A stretch of 37,382 bases of DNA from Glaciecola sp. (GTDB taxonomy: Bacteria; Pseudomonadota; Gammaproteobacteria; Enterobacterales; Alteromonadaceae). Positions within the stretch are counted from its first letter, which is position 1. Each line of letters begins with the position of its first letter. Location of the stretch: assembly GCA_029251505.1 (NCBI GenBank), contig JAQXDG010000043.1, positions 1-37,382 on the forward strand, read 5' to 3'. A program made the position numbers and the translations under genes. Below are positions 24,957 through 33,828 of the stretch, piece after piece. The notes beneath the pieces are model-generated. The model was not told the DNA's origin and made no database searches. It saw nothing but the letters and a program-made list of their open reading frames with translations.

Positions 24957-26393
24957 CTACCAAACTTTTTGTAAACTATGATCACAAACTTCTATTCTAT
25001 CAAATTTCTTACTCTTGATAAGGATCTTGGAAAATGCTTGGTCTGGGAAAATTAAATTCGTCATGCTTGTTAAACCATCATTAATAAATAACTCTATAGC
25101 GCAATTATCAACAACAATTTGAATATTTAACATATCGTCTTTCCAAAATATGGGTGCAATTATCGTTCTACCAAAATCTTTTTCATTCCAATTTAGTTCT
25201 TGTCTATCAAAAATTACTTTACTATTTTTCACATCAAATTTAATAGGTAACACTTCGTCACTTTCATTACTAAATTCAATAATTAGAGCCTCATCTTTTA
25301 TCTCTTTTTTGTTGATACTAAGATGACATTCATAAGGACTGGATATCTTTTTATACATCCCTGCTTGCTCATAGTTCCACTCATCTAAAATACCTTGTCT
25401 AAGCTCCTCAAAAGCTGGTATTAGGGACATTTTTAATTGATATTGATTATCAATTTCTACTAATTCAATATCTCTAGGAAGTGTCATTGCACTACGATAA
25501 CTTGAACTAGGTGTTTCGTTAGCGTAATGCCAATTACTCATCCAAGCTATTACACGACGTTTTTTATTTGCTAAGTCTATGTTGTCAAAGCTAATTGCAG
25601 CATAAAAATCAGTACCGTAATCTAGCCATCTAGTTTGTTTGTCTTCGCAGCTAAATACTCCATCGACAAAATCGCCGATAAAATATTGCATAGCTGATCC
25701 ACCATTAAAGCCACCGGGGTTAATACTAATCAGCAATACCCATTTTGTTTCCCCAGTATCAGCACAAATAAGCGGAAATAAATCAGGGCATTCCCATACA
25801 CCATCATGACATCCAAAACCCTCACCAAATTTAGAAAGGTAATTCCATTCTTTTAAATCAGAAGAACTATAAAACTGTGCACATTGGCCAGCTACAACCG
25901 TCATTACCCATTGGTTTAAATTATCTACCCAAATAATTTTAGGGTCTCTAAAATCCTTCAAACCAGGATTGTCGATTATTGGATTCCCTTCATATTTATG
26001 AAATGTTTTTAATCCATCTGAGCTGTAAGCCAAGCTTTGACGTTGCACAGCATCTTTATCGTGATGAGTAAAACTTAAAACGACAGGTGTAATATCTCCT
26101 TCTTGAAAACCAGAGGTATTTCTTTGGTCTACAACACCACCACCCGAAAATATATACCCTAATCCATCAGGCTCTGCAAACAAAGCGATTGGACAATGTG
26201 TCCAATGTAGACCATCAGATGATACCGCGTGGCCCCAGTGCATATTACCCCAAACTATGTCATCTGGATTCATTTGGTAAAATAAGTGGTATTCGTTTTG
26301 ATAATAAACTAATCCATTTGGATCGTTTATCCAATGTCCTTCTTTAAAGAAATGAAGGTTGGGCTTCCAGTTCTTGTTGTTTTCAATTTTCAT
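24957..26393 (-). CDS. GH32 beta-fructosidase (cytoplasmic sucrose hydrolase/invertase)
   Basis: A 478-aa enzyme that should split sucrose, or short fructosides, into fructose and glucose. The family catalytic residues are all visible: D24 in HWINDPNGLVYY (nucleophile), R149-D150-P151 (transition-state stabiliser) and E201-C202 in VWECPDLF (acid/base). A C-terminal beta-sandwich follows (IQIVVDNCAIELFINDG). There is no signal peptide, so it acts in the cytoplasm. An in-frame TTG at 26405 is possible, but ATG 26393 is preferred. It is divergent from a LacI regulator followed by a sucrose-permease-like gene, the classical csc-type grouping. No fructokinase is present here, so fructose must use a host kinase. 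Confidence 0.93.
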   Translation of the reverse strand: MKIENNKNWKPNLHFFKEGHWINDPNGLVYYQNEYHLFYQMNPDDIVWGNMHWGHAVSSDGLHWTHCPIALFAEPDGLGYIFSGGGVVDQRNTSGFQEGDITPVVLSFTHHDKDAVQRQSLAYSSDGLKTFHKYEGNPIIDNPGLKDFRDPKIIWVDNLNQWVMTVVAGQCAQFYSSSDLKEWNYLSKFGEGFGCHDGVWECPDLFPLICADTGETKWVLLISINPGGFNGGSAMQYFIGDFVDGVFSCEDKQTRWLDYGTDFYAAISFDNIDLANKKRRVIAWMSNWHYANETPSSSYRSAMTLPRDIELVEIDNQYQLKMSLIPAFEELRQGILDEWNYEQAGMYKKISSPYECHLSINKKEIKDEALIIEFSNESDEVLPIKFDVKNSKVIFDRQELNWNEKDFGRTIIAPIFWKDDMLNIQIVVDNCAIELFINDGLTSMTNLIFPDQAFSKILIKSKKFDRIEVCDHSLQKVW

Positions 26394-26468
26394 AAGTATT
26401 TTCAAATTTTTAGGGAATATTTTCGATAAATGTCTACCGATAGCTATTTTATTCTGCTACAATGAACT

Positions 26469-26474
26469 TATAAT
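26469..26474 (+). promoter_or_regulatory. Probable -10 element of the second lacI gene
   Basis: A perfect TATAAT lies 31 bases before the ATG of the regulator at 26505. An AT-rich but poor -35 region stands about 17 bases upstream. No clear palindromic LacI-type operator was found in this 111-bp intergenic region. Confidence 0.4.
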
Positions 26475-26504
26475 GTCAAGAGTTTACAAAATTAGGATTA
26501 TCAT

Positions 26505-27509
26505 ATGGCTTCTATTACAGATGTTGCAAAAAAAGCGGGTGTATCGGTTAAGACGGTGTCTCGTATTTTAAGTGGTCAAGATAATGTTGCTGATAAAACT
26601 AAAGATAAAGTTAAACGTGTAATGGCTGAACTTGAATATTACCCTTCAGCAGCCGCTCAATCATTGCGTGGTCAACAAAAAGGTATTGTATGTCTTATAG
26701 CTGAGGGATTGACTACAACACCAGATGCATTTGAAATTGTCGCAGGTATTCAGGCTGAATGTGAAAAGCATAATAAATTACTGATGATTGGTGAATCGGG
26801 CGGCAATCCTAAAAATTTTGAACGATTAGTTACCGACTTTCGCCAGCAACGAGCGCAAGCTATAATTTACGCCACGATGTACCACCGTGAGGTACATATA
26901 GAACAAGCGTTTAATAAGTGCCCACTTATATTAGTCAATTGTTTTGAAGCAAAACTTCGCCATCCCACTATTGTCCCAAATGACAAGTTAGGCGCATTTG
27001 AAATAACAAATACGTTATTAAATACAGGTCATCAACGTATAGCTTATTTAACATTATTTAATGACATGCAAGCAACTTTATTAAGGGTTACTGGTTATAA
27101 AGAAGCACATCAACAACATAATCTAAAAGCAGATAAACAACTGATTATAGAAGGGGTTTGTCATCACCCTGAAGATGAGTTCGACCAATTACCTAACATT
27201 ATGGAAAACTTATTTAACATGCCATCTCCCCCGACAGCAATAATGTGTGGTAATGATAAAATGGCGATGCGGGTATTTATGTTGGTTCGACGAATGGGAT
27301 ACTCAATCCCGGAGGATATTAGTATCGTCGGGTACGATGATTATAAAATGATTGCTACTAATTTATTACCTAATTTAACCACCGTCTCATTACCCTATTA
27401 TGAAATGGGAAAAAAAGCAGCAGAACTTGCGATTAACGAATCTGTACATGAAGAAGTTTATCAAGTTAGTGGCTCATTAATTAAACGTCAATCACACTCA
27501 GTCAAGTAA
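26505..27509 (+). CDS. LacI-family regulator of the sucrose module
   Basis: A 334-aa regulator with the LacI HTH (SITDVAKKAGVSVKTVSRILSGQDNV), hinge (EYYPSAAAQSLRGQQ) and sugar-sensing domain (AIMCGNDKMAMRVFML, ISIVGYDDYKMIATNLLPNLTTV). AGGA seven bases before the ATG sets the start. It is divergent from the GH32 gene and 16 bases upstream of the permease, so it probably controls both, with sucrose or fructose as effector. It is a different protein from the regulator at 13483-14487 and is not expected to bind the same operator. Confidence 0.92.
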   Translation: MASITDVAKKAGVSVKTVSRILSGQDNVADKTKDKVKRVMAELEYYPSAAAQSLRGQQKGIVCLIAEGLTTTPDAFEIVAGIQAECEKHNKLLMIGESGGNPKNFERLVTDFRQQRAQAIIYATMYHREVHIEQAFNKCPLILVNCFEAKLRHPTIVPNDKLGAFEITNTLLNTGHQRIAYLTLFNDMQATLLRVTGYKEAHQQHNLKADKQLIIEGVCHHPEDEFDQLPNIMENLFNMPSPPTAIMCGNDKMAMRVFMLVRRMGYSIPEDISIVGYDDYKMIATNLLPNLTTVSLPYYEMGKKAAELAINESVHEEVYQVSGSLIKRQSHSVK

Positions 27510-27525
27510 TCAAAGGCTCTATATA

Positions 27526-28761
27526 ATGTCTACTTCAGTATCAACTCGAAATTATTGGTTATTAAGTATTTGTTTATTTAGCTTCTTTTTAACTTGGTCA
27601 TTTTGTTTTTCTATCTTTCCCATTTGGTTGAATCAATCTATTAATTTAAGTGGTCAACAAACGGGTTTAATATTTTCGATAAATGCAATCGCAGCACTTT
27701 TTATTGGACCCGCCTATGGCTATTTCCAAGATAAATTAGGAGTGAAAAAGTGGCTATTATTTATTGTTAGTTTGTTATTATTGTCAAGTGGTCCATTTAT
27801 GATATATATCTATGGACCTTTGTTAAAAAATGCATTCATAGTAGGAGCAATTTTAGGTGGATTGTTTTCTGCAATAACTTTTGGTTGCGCTATAGGTTTG
27901 TTGGAATCTTATATAGATCGTATTGCAAGGCTTTCTAACTTTGAATTTGGAAAAGCTCGCATGTGGGGATCGTTAGGCTGGGCTCTAGCTACATTTTTTG
28001 CAGGTAAATTGTTTAATATAGACCCTAATTTAAATTTCATTTTAGCAAGTGCATGCGCACTTATTTTCTTAGTAGCACTTGCTTTTGTCAAAATAACAGA
28101 ATTGCAATCTCAACATGATCAAGAAAAGTTATTAACTCAAGCTGTTACAATTAAAGATGCATTTGGATTACTTAAATTAAAAGAATTTTGGTCTCTTTCT
28201 GTATTTGTTATTGGGGTAACTTGTATCTACGCAGTGTTTGACCAACAATTTCCGATCTATTTTTCTTCATTATTTGAATCTTTAGCTAAAGGTAACGAAA
28301 TGTTTGGTTATTTAAATTCATTTCAAGTTTTCTTAGAGGCAGGAGGTATGTTTTTAGCCCCATTATTAGTCAACAAAATTGGAGCTAAAAACGGCTTGAT
28401 TTTAAGTGGGATCATTATGGCTATACGCGTTTTAGGATCTGGTATTGTTGAAGATCCAATCAGTATTTCTGCACTTAAACTATTACATGCTATAGAATTA
28501 CCCATCATGTTAATTTCGATATTTAAGTACATTGCCTATTCGTTTGATCCGCGATTATCTGCAACCGTTTACTTAGTTGGGTTCCAATTCATGACTCAAG
28601 TAGCAGCATCTGGTTTGTCTGTAGTAGCTGGTAAAATGTATGACCACATGGGTTTTTCACAATCATATATATTTATGGGTATAATAGTTAGTGTATTTGT
28701 AGTTATCTCATATTTTTTACTTAAACCCCCACCAGCAGAATTAAATACTCCTTCAACTTAA
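27526..28761 (+). CDS. Sucrose permease-like MFS transporter (oligosaccharide:H+ symporter)
   Basis: A 411-aa inner-membrane transporter with 12 predicted segments, of the LacY/CscB/RafB family. Diagnostic parts are FSIFPIWLNQ in helix 1, FIGPAYGYFQDKLGVKKWLL between helices 2 and 3, and LESYIDRIARLSNFEFGKARMWGSLGWA. The last contains the acidic residue and arginine corresponding to LacY E126/R144; the acid is Asp here, as I recall for CscB. With a cytoplasmic GH32 enzyme and a LacI regulator beside it, sucrose is the most likely substrate. Raffinose is also possible because RafB belongs to the same family. It follows the regulator by 16 bases. Confidence 0.9.
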   Translation: MSTSVSTRNYWLLSICLFSFFLTWSFCFSIFPIWLNQSINLSGQQTGLIFSINAIAALFIGPAYGYFQDKLGVKKWLLFIVSLLLLSSGPFMIYIYGPLLKNAFIVGAILGGLFSAITFGCAIGLLESYIDRIARLSNFEFGKARMWGSLGWALATFFAGKLFNIDPNLNFILASACALIFLVALAFVKITELQSQHDQEKLLTQAVTIKDAFGLLKLKEFWSLSVFVIGVTCIYAVFDQQFPIYFSSLFESLAKGNEMFGYLNSFQVFLEAGGMFLAPLLVNKIGAKNGLILSGIIMAIRVLGSGIVEDPISISALKLLHAIELPIMLISIFKYIAYSFDPRLSATVYLVGFQFMTQVAASGLSVVAGKMYDHMGFSQSYIFMGIIVSVFVVISYFLLKPPPAELNTPST

Positions 28762-28911
28762 AGAATAGATGTTTACGTTTCAAGAAAATTACTTTTATCG
28801 CAGCCGAAATAACATGATTAGCAAAAATAAACGCATCATCATTTAAATATGTTATAAATTAATAATAAATATCTCCACTAACCGTTATTTCAATGTTTTG
28901 ACTTTATTTAA

Positions 28912-29922
28912 TTAAATAGGGGTTTCTCTCAAATGAATATGATCAAAGCTTACAAAGCCACAACCTTTAGTATGTTGGTCAATAATTCTAATTTGTAATT
29001 GTCTTCCAATATACTCACTAAGATCAAAATTTACCCAGTCATCGTTACCATCTATAAATGAAGGAGTACAGTTGTTTGGAGAGTATTTCAACAGTATTTT
29101 ATTACTAACATTATCGACCAGCTCTAATCTAATATCGTCAGTGCCATCACCACCACTCATTAATAAACTTAGAAATGGATTTTTCTCGTTGACTTTAAAT
29201 AATGGCGAAACAAACATTCCCGTTGGACTATCACATCCTTTTTCATTATTGTTGATTTCGCAGGTGCTTACTGCATTGATTCCAATTTTGGTAACCGCGC
29301 TTGTACCTGCCCAACTATTACTATTTGTGGGTTGTCTAAAATCTCCAGTAGTGAACCACCCTTCTTGCAACATAGACAAAGCATCGTCAAAATCACCAAT
29401 CACTTGATCAAAGCTTCCTAATGGTAGCTTTACACCTTGAGCTATTTGATTAATAGAAATAGGTTCTGAATATTTAGTTGGCGTTTGTTCCGAGCTCATT
29501 AACTCCCAAACCGACAAAGCTATAACCTTAGTTGGATCAGAAACAAAAAATCTTGTTTGATCGCTATCTATTAAACTAGGATACATTCGAAACGAAAACG
29601 CTAATGAATTATTTATAAAAACATCTACATTTGAGTGATCTATAAATAAACGAAAATGATATGGTTTACCATAAGTGAGTAAATCGATTGTTCCTGTTCG
29701 CTTTTGTTTAAAAACATTAGTATTTAATGAACTACGACGAGTATCAACATGGAATTCATTATTAACATTATCATATGTGAGTAATGTCTCTTCATTTTTC
29801 TCATCGTTAGTACCTAGTATAAACCCAAAGTATTTCGGTAAATTACTAGGATCAATTTCAAGTTCAATTTCTAGTTGTCGTCCAGCGCCTATGAAAATTT
29901 CATTATTTACCATCACAGCCAT
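28912..29922 (-). pseudogene. C-terminal remnant of a secreted GH32 fructanase (levanase/inulinase-like)
   Basis: A 336-aa frame that lacks a signal peptide and the whole GH32 catalytic barrel. Its first 145 residues match the GH32 C-terminal beta-sandwich (ELEIDPSNLPKYFGFIL, then FRLFIDHSNVDVFINNS and FRMYPSLIDSDQTRFF). The last 170 residues form an additional beta-rich domain seen in some GH32 enzymes (EGWFTTGDF, SPTGMFVSPLF, SLLMSGGDGTDDIRLEL, FDHIHL). A stop codon lies in frame shortly before the ATG, and the region upstream shows no GH32 motifs in any frame. The gene was therefore cut near 29930, at the edge of the replication module. It is likely non-functional, though the stub could be expressed. 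Confidence 0.78.
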
Positions 29923-30272
29923 ACATAAAATTAATCAAATTTTGTTTGAGACCATTACTTGCTAATGCGTACAACACTAGTTCGTATACCCCCCGTAAGG
30001 ATCGTATTTGGCTGTAAAGGGAACTAGGTAATAAGTACACTATCATCACCTAAAAACGTCTTACAATGCCATACAGTTCTATACAGCTATCGCGCTTCGC
30101 TTGCTGGACCCCTTGCACTAGCGCAATGTTAAATTGCACTAGTGAAAGGATCTACTTTTACATTATAAAACATGGAGTGGCGTTAGTGACGGCAATAAAT
30201 AAACTTAAGTTTTTTATGCAAAATACAAAAATAAATAAGTTATATATCTGCCGTCACCGGTGTCACTTTTGC
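29923..30272. other. Junction and possible replication-origin region downstream of the primase gene
   Basis: A gene-free 350-bp stretch. TTGCACTAG occurs twice (30113-30121 and 30134-30142), the first inside a near-palindrome TTGCACTAGCGCAA. GTGACGGCA (30186-30194) and TGCCGTCAC (30249-30257) form a 9-bp inverted repeat enclosing two AATAAATAA direct repeats, and GGTGTCAC follows at 30259. In P4-like elements the origin and its partner repeats are sometimes beside the primase gene, so this is an origin candidate. The function is unproven. Confidence 0.45.
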
Positions 30273-32534
30273 CTATTTCAAATAAACACCTTTATAACCA
30301 CGGCTTTTATTGGTTTTGTATGGCTCTACATTTGGATGAAGCTTGAAGTATTGGCCACATTTTCGACTAAAGCTAGCTCTTTGCTCTGGCGTGAGTAAAT
30401 TTTCGTCGCACCAACTAAGGTAACTCTCAAACAAAGCCTTCGATGTGATTACGTGGTTTGGCTGATATTGTATATTTTCATCAAAATACTCAGTGATACT
30501 ATCCAGCTCCTTTTTGTACTCCGCGCTATCGTTGACGACCTTTTCTGGGGCGTTTAAACCTTGTCGCTTCCATTCAGCAAGTCCATGTAGTGCCCAGTTA
30601 AAAATACCAGGCATTTCTGCTTTTAATGTACTGAGTAAATTAGGGTCACGCTGCTCTTGGGGAACGACATAGCCAAAATGGATAAATCGCATTCGTCGCC
30701 AAAACCCTTCGTCATTGATATTGCCATAGGGTTTATCATTACCATACATCACAATCTTAGCGGTTGATTTAAACGTGACAGGGTTACAATAAAGATGTCT
30801 TCCCGTCACTTCCTCATCACCGGATAGAGATTTAAGTGTTTGTGTATCAAATGCAGCACTGTTGTCATCCATCTCGTCGGTTATCGCTAACCTAACCCCT
30901 GCTAAGTTTGCAATGCCAGCCATGACAGCATTTGAGCGGCTTCCCGAATTCCCTTTCATGATGACGTCTGAGCTAATTTTTACAGCGTAATCACCTAGCA
31001 AAGCTTTTACCAAGTCTAAGAAGGTTGATTTACCATTAGCTCCACTTCCGTAGAAGAAAAAAATCTGTTGCTCACTAATGCTTGCCGTCAAAAAATACCC
31101 AACTAATCGCTGGAGATAATCGACCATCTTTTTATCGTTTTGCATGGCGACAAGAATAAACTCTTCCCACCTAGGGCAAGTGGCGTGTTTATCGTGACAG
31201 GCTCCTAATGACTTTATGACTAAGTCTTCACCCGTCGCCGGCCTTATTGAATCAGTGGATATGTCGTAAACATCCGTCTTTAATCCAATTAAGTTTGGGT
31301 TAGCATCTAATTTATCGACACCTATGGACAGTTGTGTTTCCATAATTTTAAGAACTGAACGATAGCTTGCATTGTTCATTGCTTTATTCAGCCAAGGCAA
31401 AGACATCGGTACATACAACCCAGATATTAGCTGTTGCTTAAGTAGGTTGACCATTTGCTTATAGCGTTCAAACACTAATCTATCGGCATCTTCAGCGTTT
31501 ACCCATGCACCATCAGCAAACACAAACCATTGCTTCAACGTGCTATGATACACAATCGTGGATTGATACTGATTAATCAGAAATTCCGCTAATGTCGTAT
31601 CGTTTTCACCATAAATATTTTGAAACTCCACGCATCCATTTTTGGACTTTTGATAATCAGGGGCATAATAAAACAGCGTTGCGATTGTAATACCTTTATC
31701 ATCATCAAAACCATCCCAATGCTTCTCACACTCACTGAGCTGATATTTTTTACCTTCACTGGACCAGTTATCCCACAACTCAAGCCCTTGTATATCTGGA
31801 TATTCACTGTGAATAGCCATCCCGATGTTAATCCATTGTTCATAATCTGAATCAGGGTCAATGTAAGTTAATGCCTCTGCTATATTATCTAATGGTGTTT
31901 TAGCGTCAGTATTACTCATTACATGGAGTTTAGGCTTCGCAGAAACAGAACGCTTCTTTGTTGCCGCTTGTAAGACCCAATCCGGGGCTATAGCTAAATC
32001 AAAAGTATCGCTAGTCGTCGAATAATTCACACCATTGATACTACTGCCAATACCAATACTGTAACCGTTGCCACCAGCACGAATATCTAAGCCGGGCTCA
32101 AACCCCTGACAGATTGTTAGTGTAGATGCATCATCAGTATCAAAATAATAATGCTTCCCACCACTGGGTGTATTCACCGTAAAAGTCATAGGTAGCTCAG
32201 GATGCTGCCGCAAACTAGTAAAGCCATCAAGGGCATCTTCAGGCTTAATATCAACATCCAGTACAATATGTCTATCTGCAACCACACCGATGTTGTATTC
32301 AGGGTTCTGTGTCCACCAAGCTTGAATTGTATCAAGGTCACAAGTTGCTGCCTCCTTCCATCCTGAAACAGCAGGGATTTTAGTGTTTGGTTTACATGGA
32401 AATATGTTAAAATTGTAATTAGCGTACATTAAAGCAAACGTTAGTTTGTTCTTCATGTTAGCTGAGTTAATAGGAACGACCTGTGTTTGCTTGCCGGCTT
32501 GCAGGTCGTTTTTTTTGTTTAAAACGTTATTCAT
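30273..32534 (-). CDS. P4-type bifunctional primase-polymerase / D5-like helicase
   Basis: A 753-aa replication initiator. The N-terminal prim-pol domain has IVLDVDIKP (catalytic acidic pair at 93-95) and TPSGGKHYYF (123-131). A PriCT-like segment (DYEQWINIGMAIHSE, around 230-245) follows, then a D5_N/SF3-type helicase with Walker A GSGANGKST (496-504), Walker B-like LAITDEMDD and downstream MYGNDKP and RRMRFIHF. It should unwind and prime the element's own DNA. ATG 32534 overlaps the preceding gene by eight bases. A second candidate, ATG 32456, gives an N-terminus more typical of the family (MKNKLTFALMYANYNFNIFPC) and would leave the hairpin at 32475-32510 outside the coding region. Confidence 0.92.
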   Translation of the reverse strand: MNNVLNKKNDLQAGKQTQVVPINSANMKNKLTFALMYANYNFNIFPCKPNTKIPAVSGWKEAATCDLDTIQAWWTQNPEYNIGVVADRHIVLDVDIKPEDALDGFTSLRQHPELPMTFTVNTPSGGKHYYFDTDDASTLTICQGFEPGLDIRAGGNGYSIGIGSSINGVNYSTTSDTFDLAIAPDWVLQAATKKRSVSAKPKLHVMSNTDAKTPLDNIAEALTYIDPDSDYEQWINIGMAIHSEYPDIQGLELWDNWSSEGKKYQLSECEKHWDGFDDDKGITIATLFYYAPDYQKSKNGCVEFQNIYGENDTTLAEFLINQYQSTIVYHSTLKQWFVFADGAWVNAEDADRLVFERYKQMVNLLKQQLISGLYVPMSLPWLNKAMNNASYRSVLKIMETQLSIGVDKLDANPNLIGLKTDVYDISTDSIRPATGEDLVIKSLGACHDKHATCPRWEEFILVAMQNDKKMVDYLQRLVGYFLTASISEQQIFFFYGSGANGKSTFLDLVKALLGDYAVKISSDVIMKGNSGSRSNAVMAGIANLAGVRLAITDEMDDNSAAFDTQTLKSLSGDEEVTGRHLYCNPVTFKSTAKIVMYGNDKPYGNINDEGFWRRMRFIHFGYVVPQEQRDPNLLSTLKAEMPGIFNWALHGLAEWKRQGLNAPEKVVNDSAEYKKELDSITEYFDENIQYQPNHVITSKALFESYLSWCDENLLTPEQRASFSRKCGQYFKLHPNVEPYKTNKSRGYKGVYLK
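32475..32516 (+). terminator. Terminator-like hairpin on the plus strand at the primase 5' end
   Basis: AACGACCTG (32475-32483) and CAGGTCGTT (32502-32510) form a perfect 9-bp stem, followed by a run of eight T on the plus strand. No plus-strand gene ends here, and the primase is on the minus strand. It could stop antisense transcription, or fold in the primase mRNA near its start. Confidence 0.5.
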
Positions 32535-32823
32535 AAGTAATTTTCTCTAATAATGCTTCAGCATCGATGCGGAATGTTAAAGGGGTGAGGTAGTTTTTTT
32601 TACCATAAGCGCCGATAGTAAAAGTGGGCGGAACAGTAATAATTTCTAAACCCATTTGCCGTAAACTTTTAATTAACGCTGAAGGGCCTTTGATACCTAA
32701 ATCAATCATCTCCCTATCAGTTATTTCTCCTTTTACAATTAGCTTTTCAACTACTAAGCTCTGTTGTTCAGTGAGTCGACTATTGACGTAGTGCGTTACT
32801 GCTTGTTCTAAATAGATGGTCAT
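32527..32823 (-). CDS. Hypothetical 98-aa protein of the replication module
   Basis: I do not recognise a named family. The middle resembles a winged-helix fold: EQQSLVVEKLIVKGEITDR, then DLGIKGPSALIKSLRQMGLEIIT (about residues 37-59) with a possible recognition helix, and a basic wing-like YGKKNYLTPLTFRI. It is probably a small DNA-binding protein assisting replication control (inference). Its start overlaps the AlpA stop as TAATG and its stop lies inside the primase frame, so AlpA, this protein and the primase form a translationally coupled cassette. Confidence 0.72.
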   Translation of the reverse strand: MTIYLEQAVTHYVNSRLTEQQSLVVEKLIVKGEITDREMIDLGIKGPSALIKSLRQMGLEIITVPPTFTIGAYGKKNYLTPLTFRIDAEALLEKITYE

Positions 32824-33017
32824 TACGCTGCCTCCTCATCACGCTGCTGGATTTTTGATTCAATCCAGTCTTGCACTTCAGAAACTACCCAAGCGCTTGA
32901 GCGTTCAGATAATTTGATAGGTTTAGGGAATCGGCCATCTTTAGCCTCAGCATACACACTCGAGCGAGATTTCTTTGTTATAGCCATTACTTCGGCCAAC
33001 TTAATTAATGGTGTCAT
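32823..33017 (-). CDS. alpA: AlpA-family DNA-binding regulator
   Basis: A 64-aa MerR-like/AlpA HTH protein (KLAEVMAITKKSRSSVYAEAKDGRFPKPIKLSERSSAWVVSEVQDWIES; split over residues 6-54) with the classical FPKPIKL and W..SEV..W signatures. AlpA proteins activate integrase or excision functions or replication genes in P4-like elements and cryptic prophages. It is first in the AlpA-98 aa-primase cassette, with the stop/start overlap TAATG. It should act as the element's excision/replication switch. Confidence 0.92.
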   Translation of the reverse strand: MTPLIKLAEVMAITKKSRSSVYAEAKDGRFPKPIKLSERSSAWVVSEVQDWIESKIQQRDEEAA

Positions 33018-33102
33018 TTTTGGACGCCTCTTTTATGCGCAACGGAACCAATGCCGTGCGCTTCAAGGGGCAGATTAGCGAAGTCTTATAGGGAAATTGT
33101 CA

Positions 33103-33828
33103 TCAAGATGACGAAGATGATGATTTTAATTTCTTTTTAACTTTAGATACTTGATTATTAAAGTTCCACCTTTCCACGGGTTTGGAATTATTATATTTGA
33201 GCACAATGTTGTGATTGTATGTTTGACTGTATGGCGAGAGCTCGCTATCGTAACCTTTATCGTTTGGTTTTTTAGTGGGGTCGTAGGCGCTAATTCCATC
33301 TAAAAAAGTCTTAAATTCACTATTGTTTGATTTAAGCTCGCTTGATATCCATTCATGCACATGTTTAGCGTTGGTTGATTTGTTTGCTTTACTTAGCTCT
33401 TTTATAGCAATCTCAATTAAATGTATATACGAGGCTTGCCATTCACTATCGGGCTCTTCAGTATAAACATCCCTGAATGTGATTGGCTTAATACCTTTTA
33501 TAGAACTAAGTTCATAGGAATCATCTAACTGAAAAACGAGAGCAAGATGCTCATTAGATAATCCTCCATATGTATTGAGGGCTTCAATTGCTTCAAAGCC
33601 TAGCTCAATAGTTTCACCAGATATATGATGCTGATATGGTATATTTTTCTCCAGAATAATTTTTCTTGATGCCCCTCCATTCATTGGTAGATGCTTTATT
33701 CTGTTAATTGATAATTGTACATCTGCTTTAAGTTTGGTGTACAGTTTAATTTTACCTGCTAGCCCATCTTCAAGTATCTTATCTATCGCACCAAATTCGG
33801 TGATACGTTTTAATTTTTTAGTTAGCAT
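33103..33828 (-). CDS. Hypothetical 241-aa protein coupled to the integrase gene
   Basis: I do not recognise this protein. It is soluble and charged, with no signal peptide or membrane segment. Visible parts are an N-terminal basic helix (MLTKKLKRITEF), a central helical segment (SYIHLIEIAIKELSKANKS) and a C-terminal KKKLK stretch ending in six serines. The serine run comes from TCA/TCT/TCG/TCC repeats, and such tails can vary. Its start overlaps the integrase end by 11 bases, so it is expressed with the integrase. It could assist excision or be cargo. Neither is shown. Confidence 0.7.
   Translation of the reverse strand: MLTKKLKRITEFGAIDKILEDGLAGKIKLYTKLKADVQLSINRIKHLPMNGGASRKIILEKNIPYQHHISGETIELGFEAIEALNTYGGLSNEHLALVFQLDDSYELSSIKGIKPITFRDVYTEEPDSEWQASYIHLIEIAIKELSKANKSTNAKHVHEWISSELKSNNSEFKTFLDGISAYDPTKKPNDKGYDSELSPYSQTYNHNIVLKYNNSKPVERWNFNNQVSKVKKKLKSSSSSS

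Noticed and set aside
26394-26504. LacI-type operator for the second LacI regulator
   Set aside because: Only poor partial palindromes such as ATTTTCGATAAAT are present. None has the central-CG symmetry needed to call a site.
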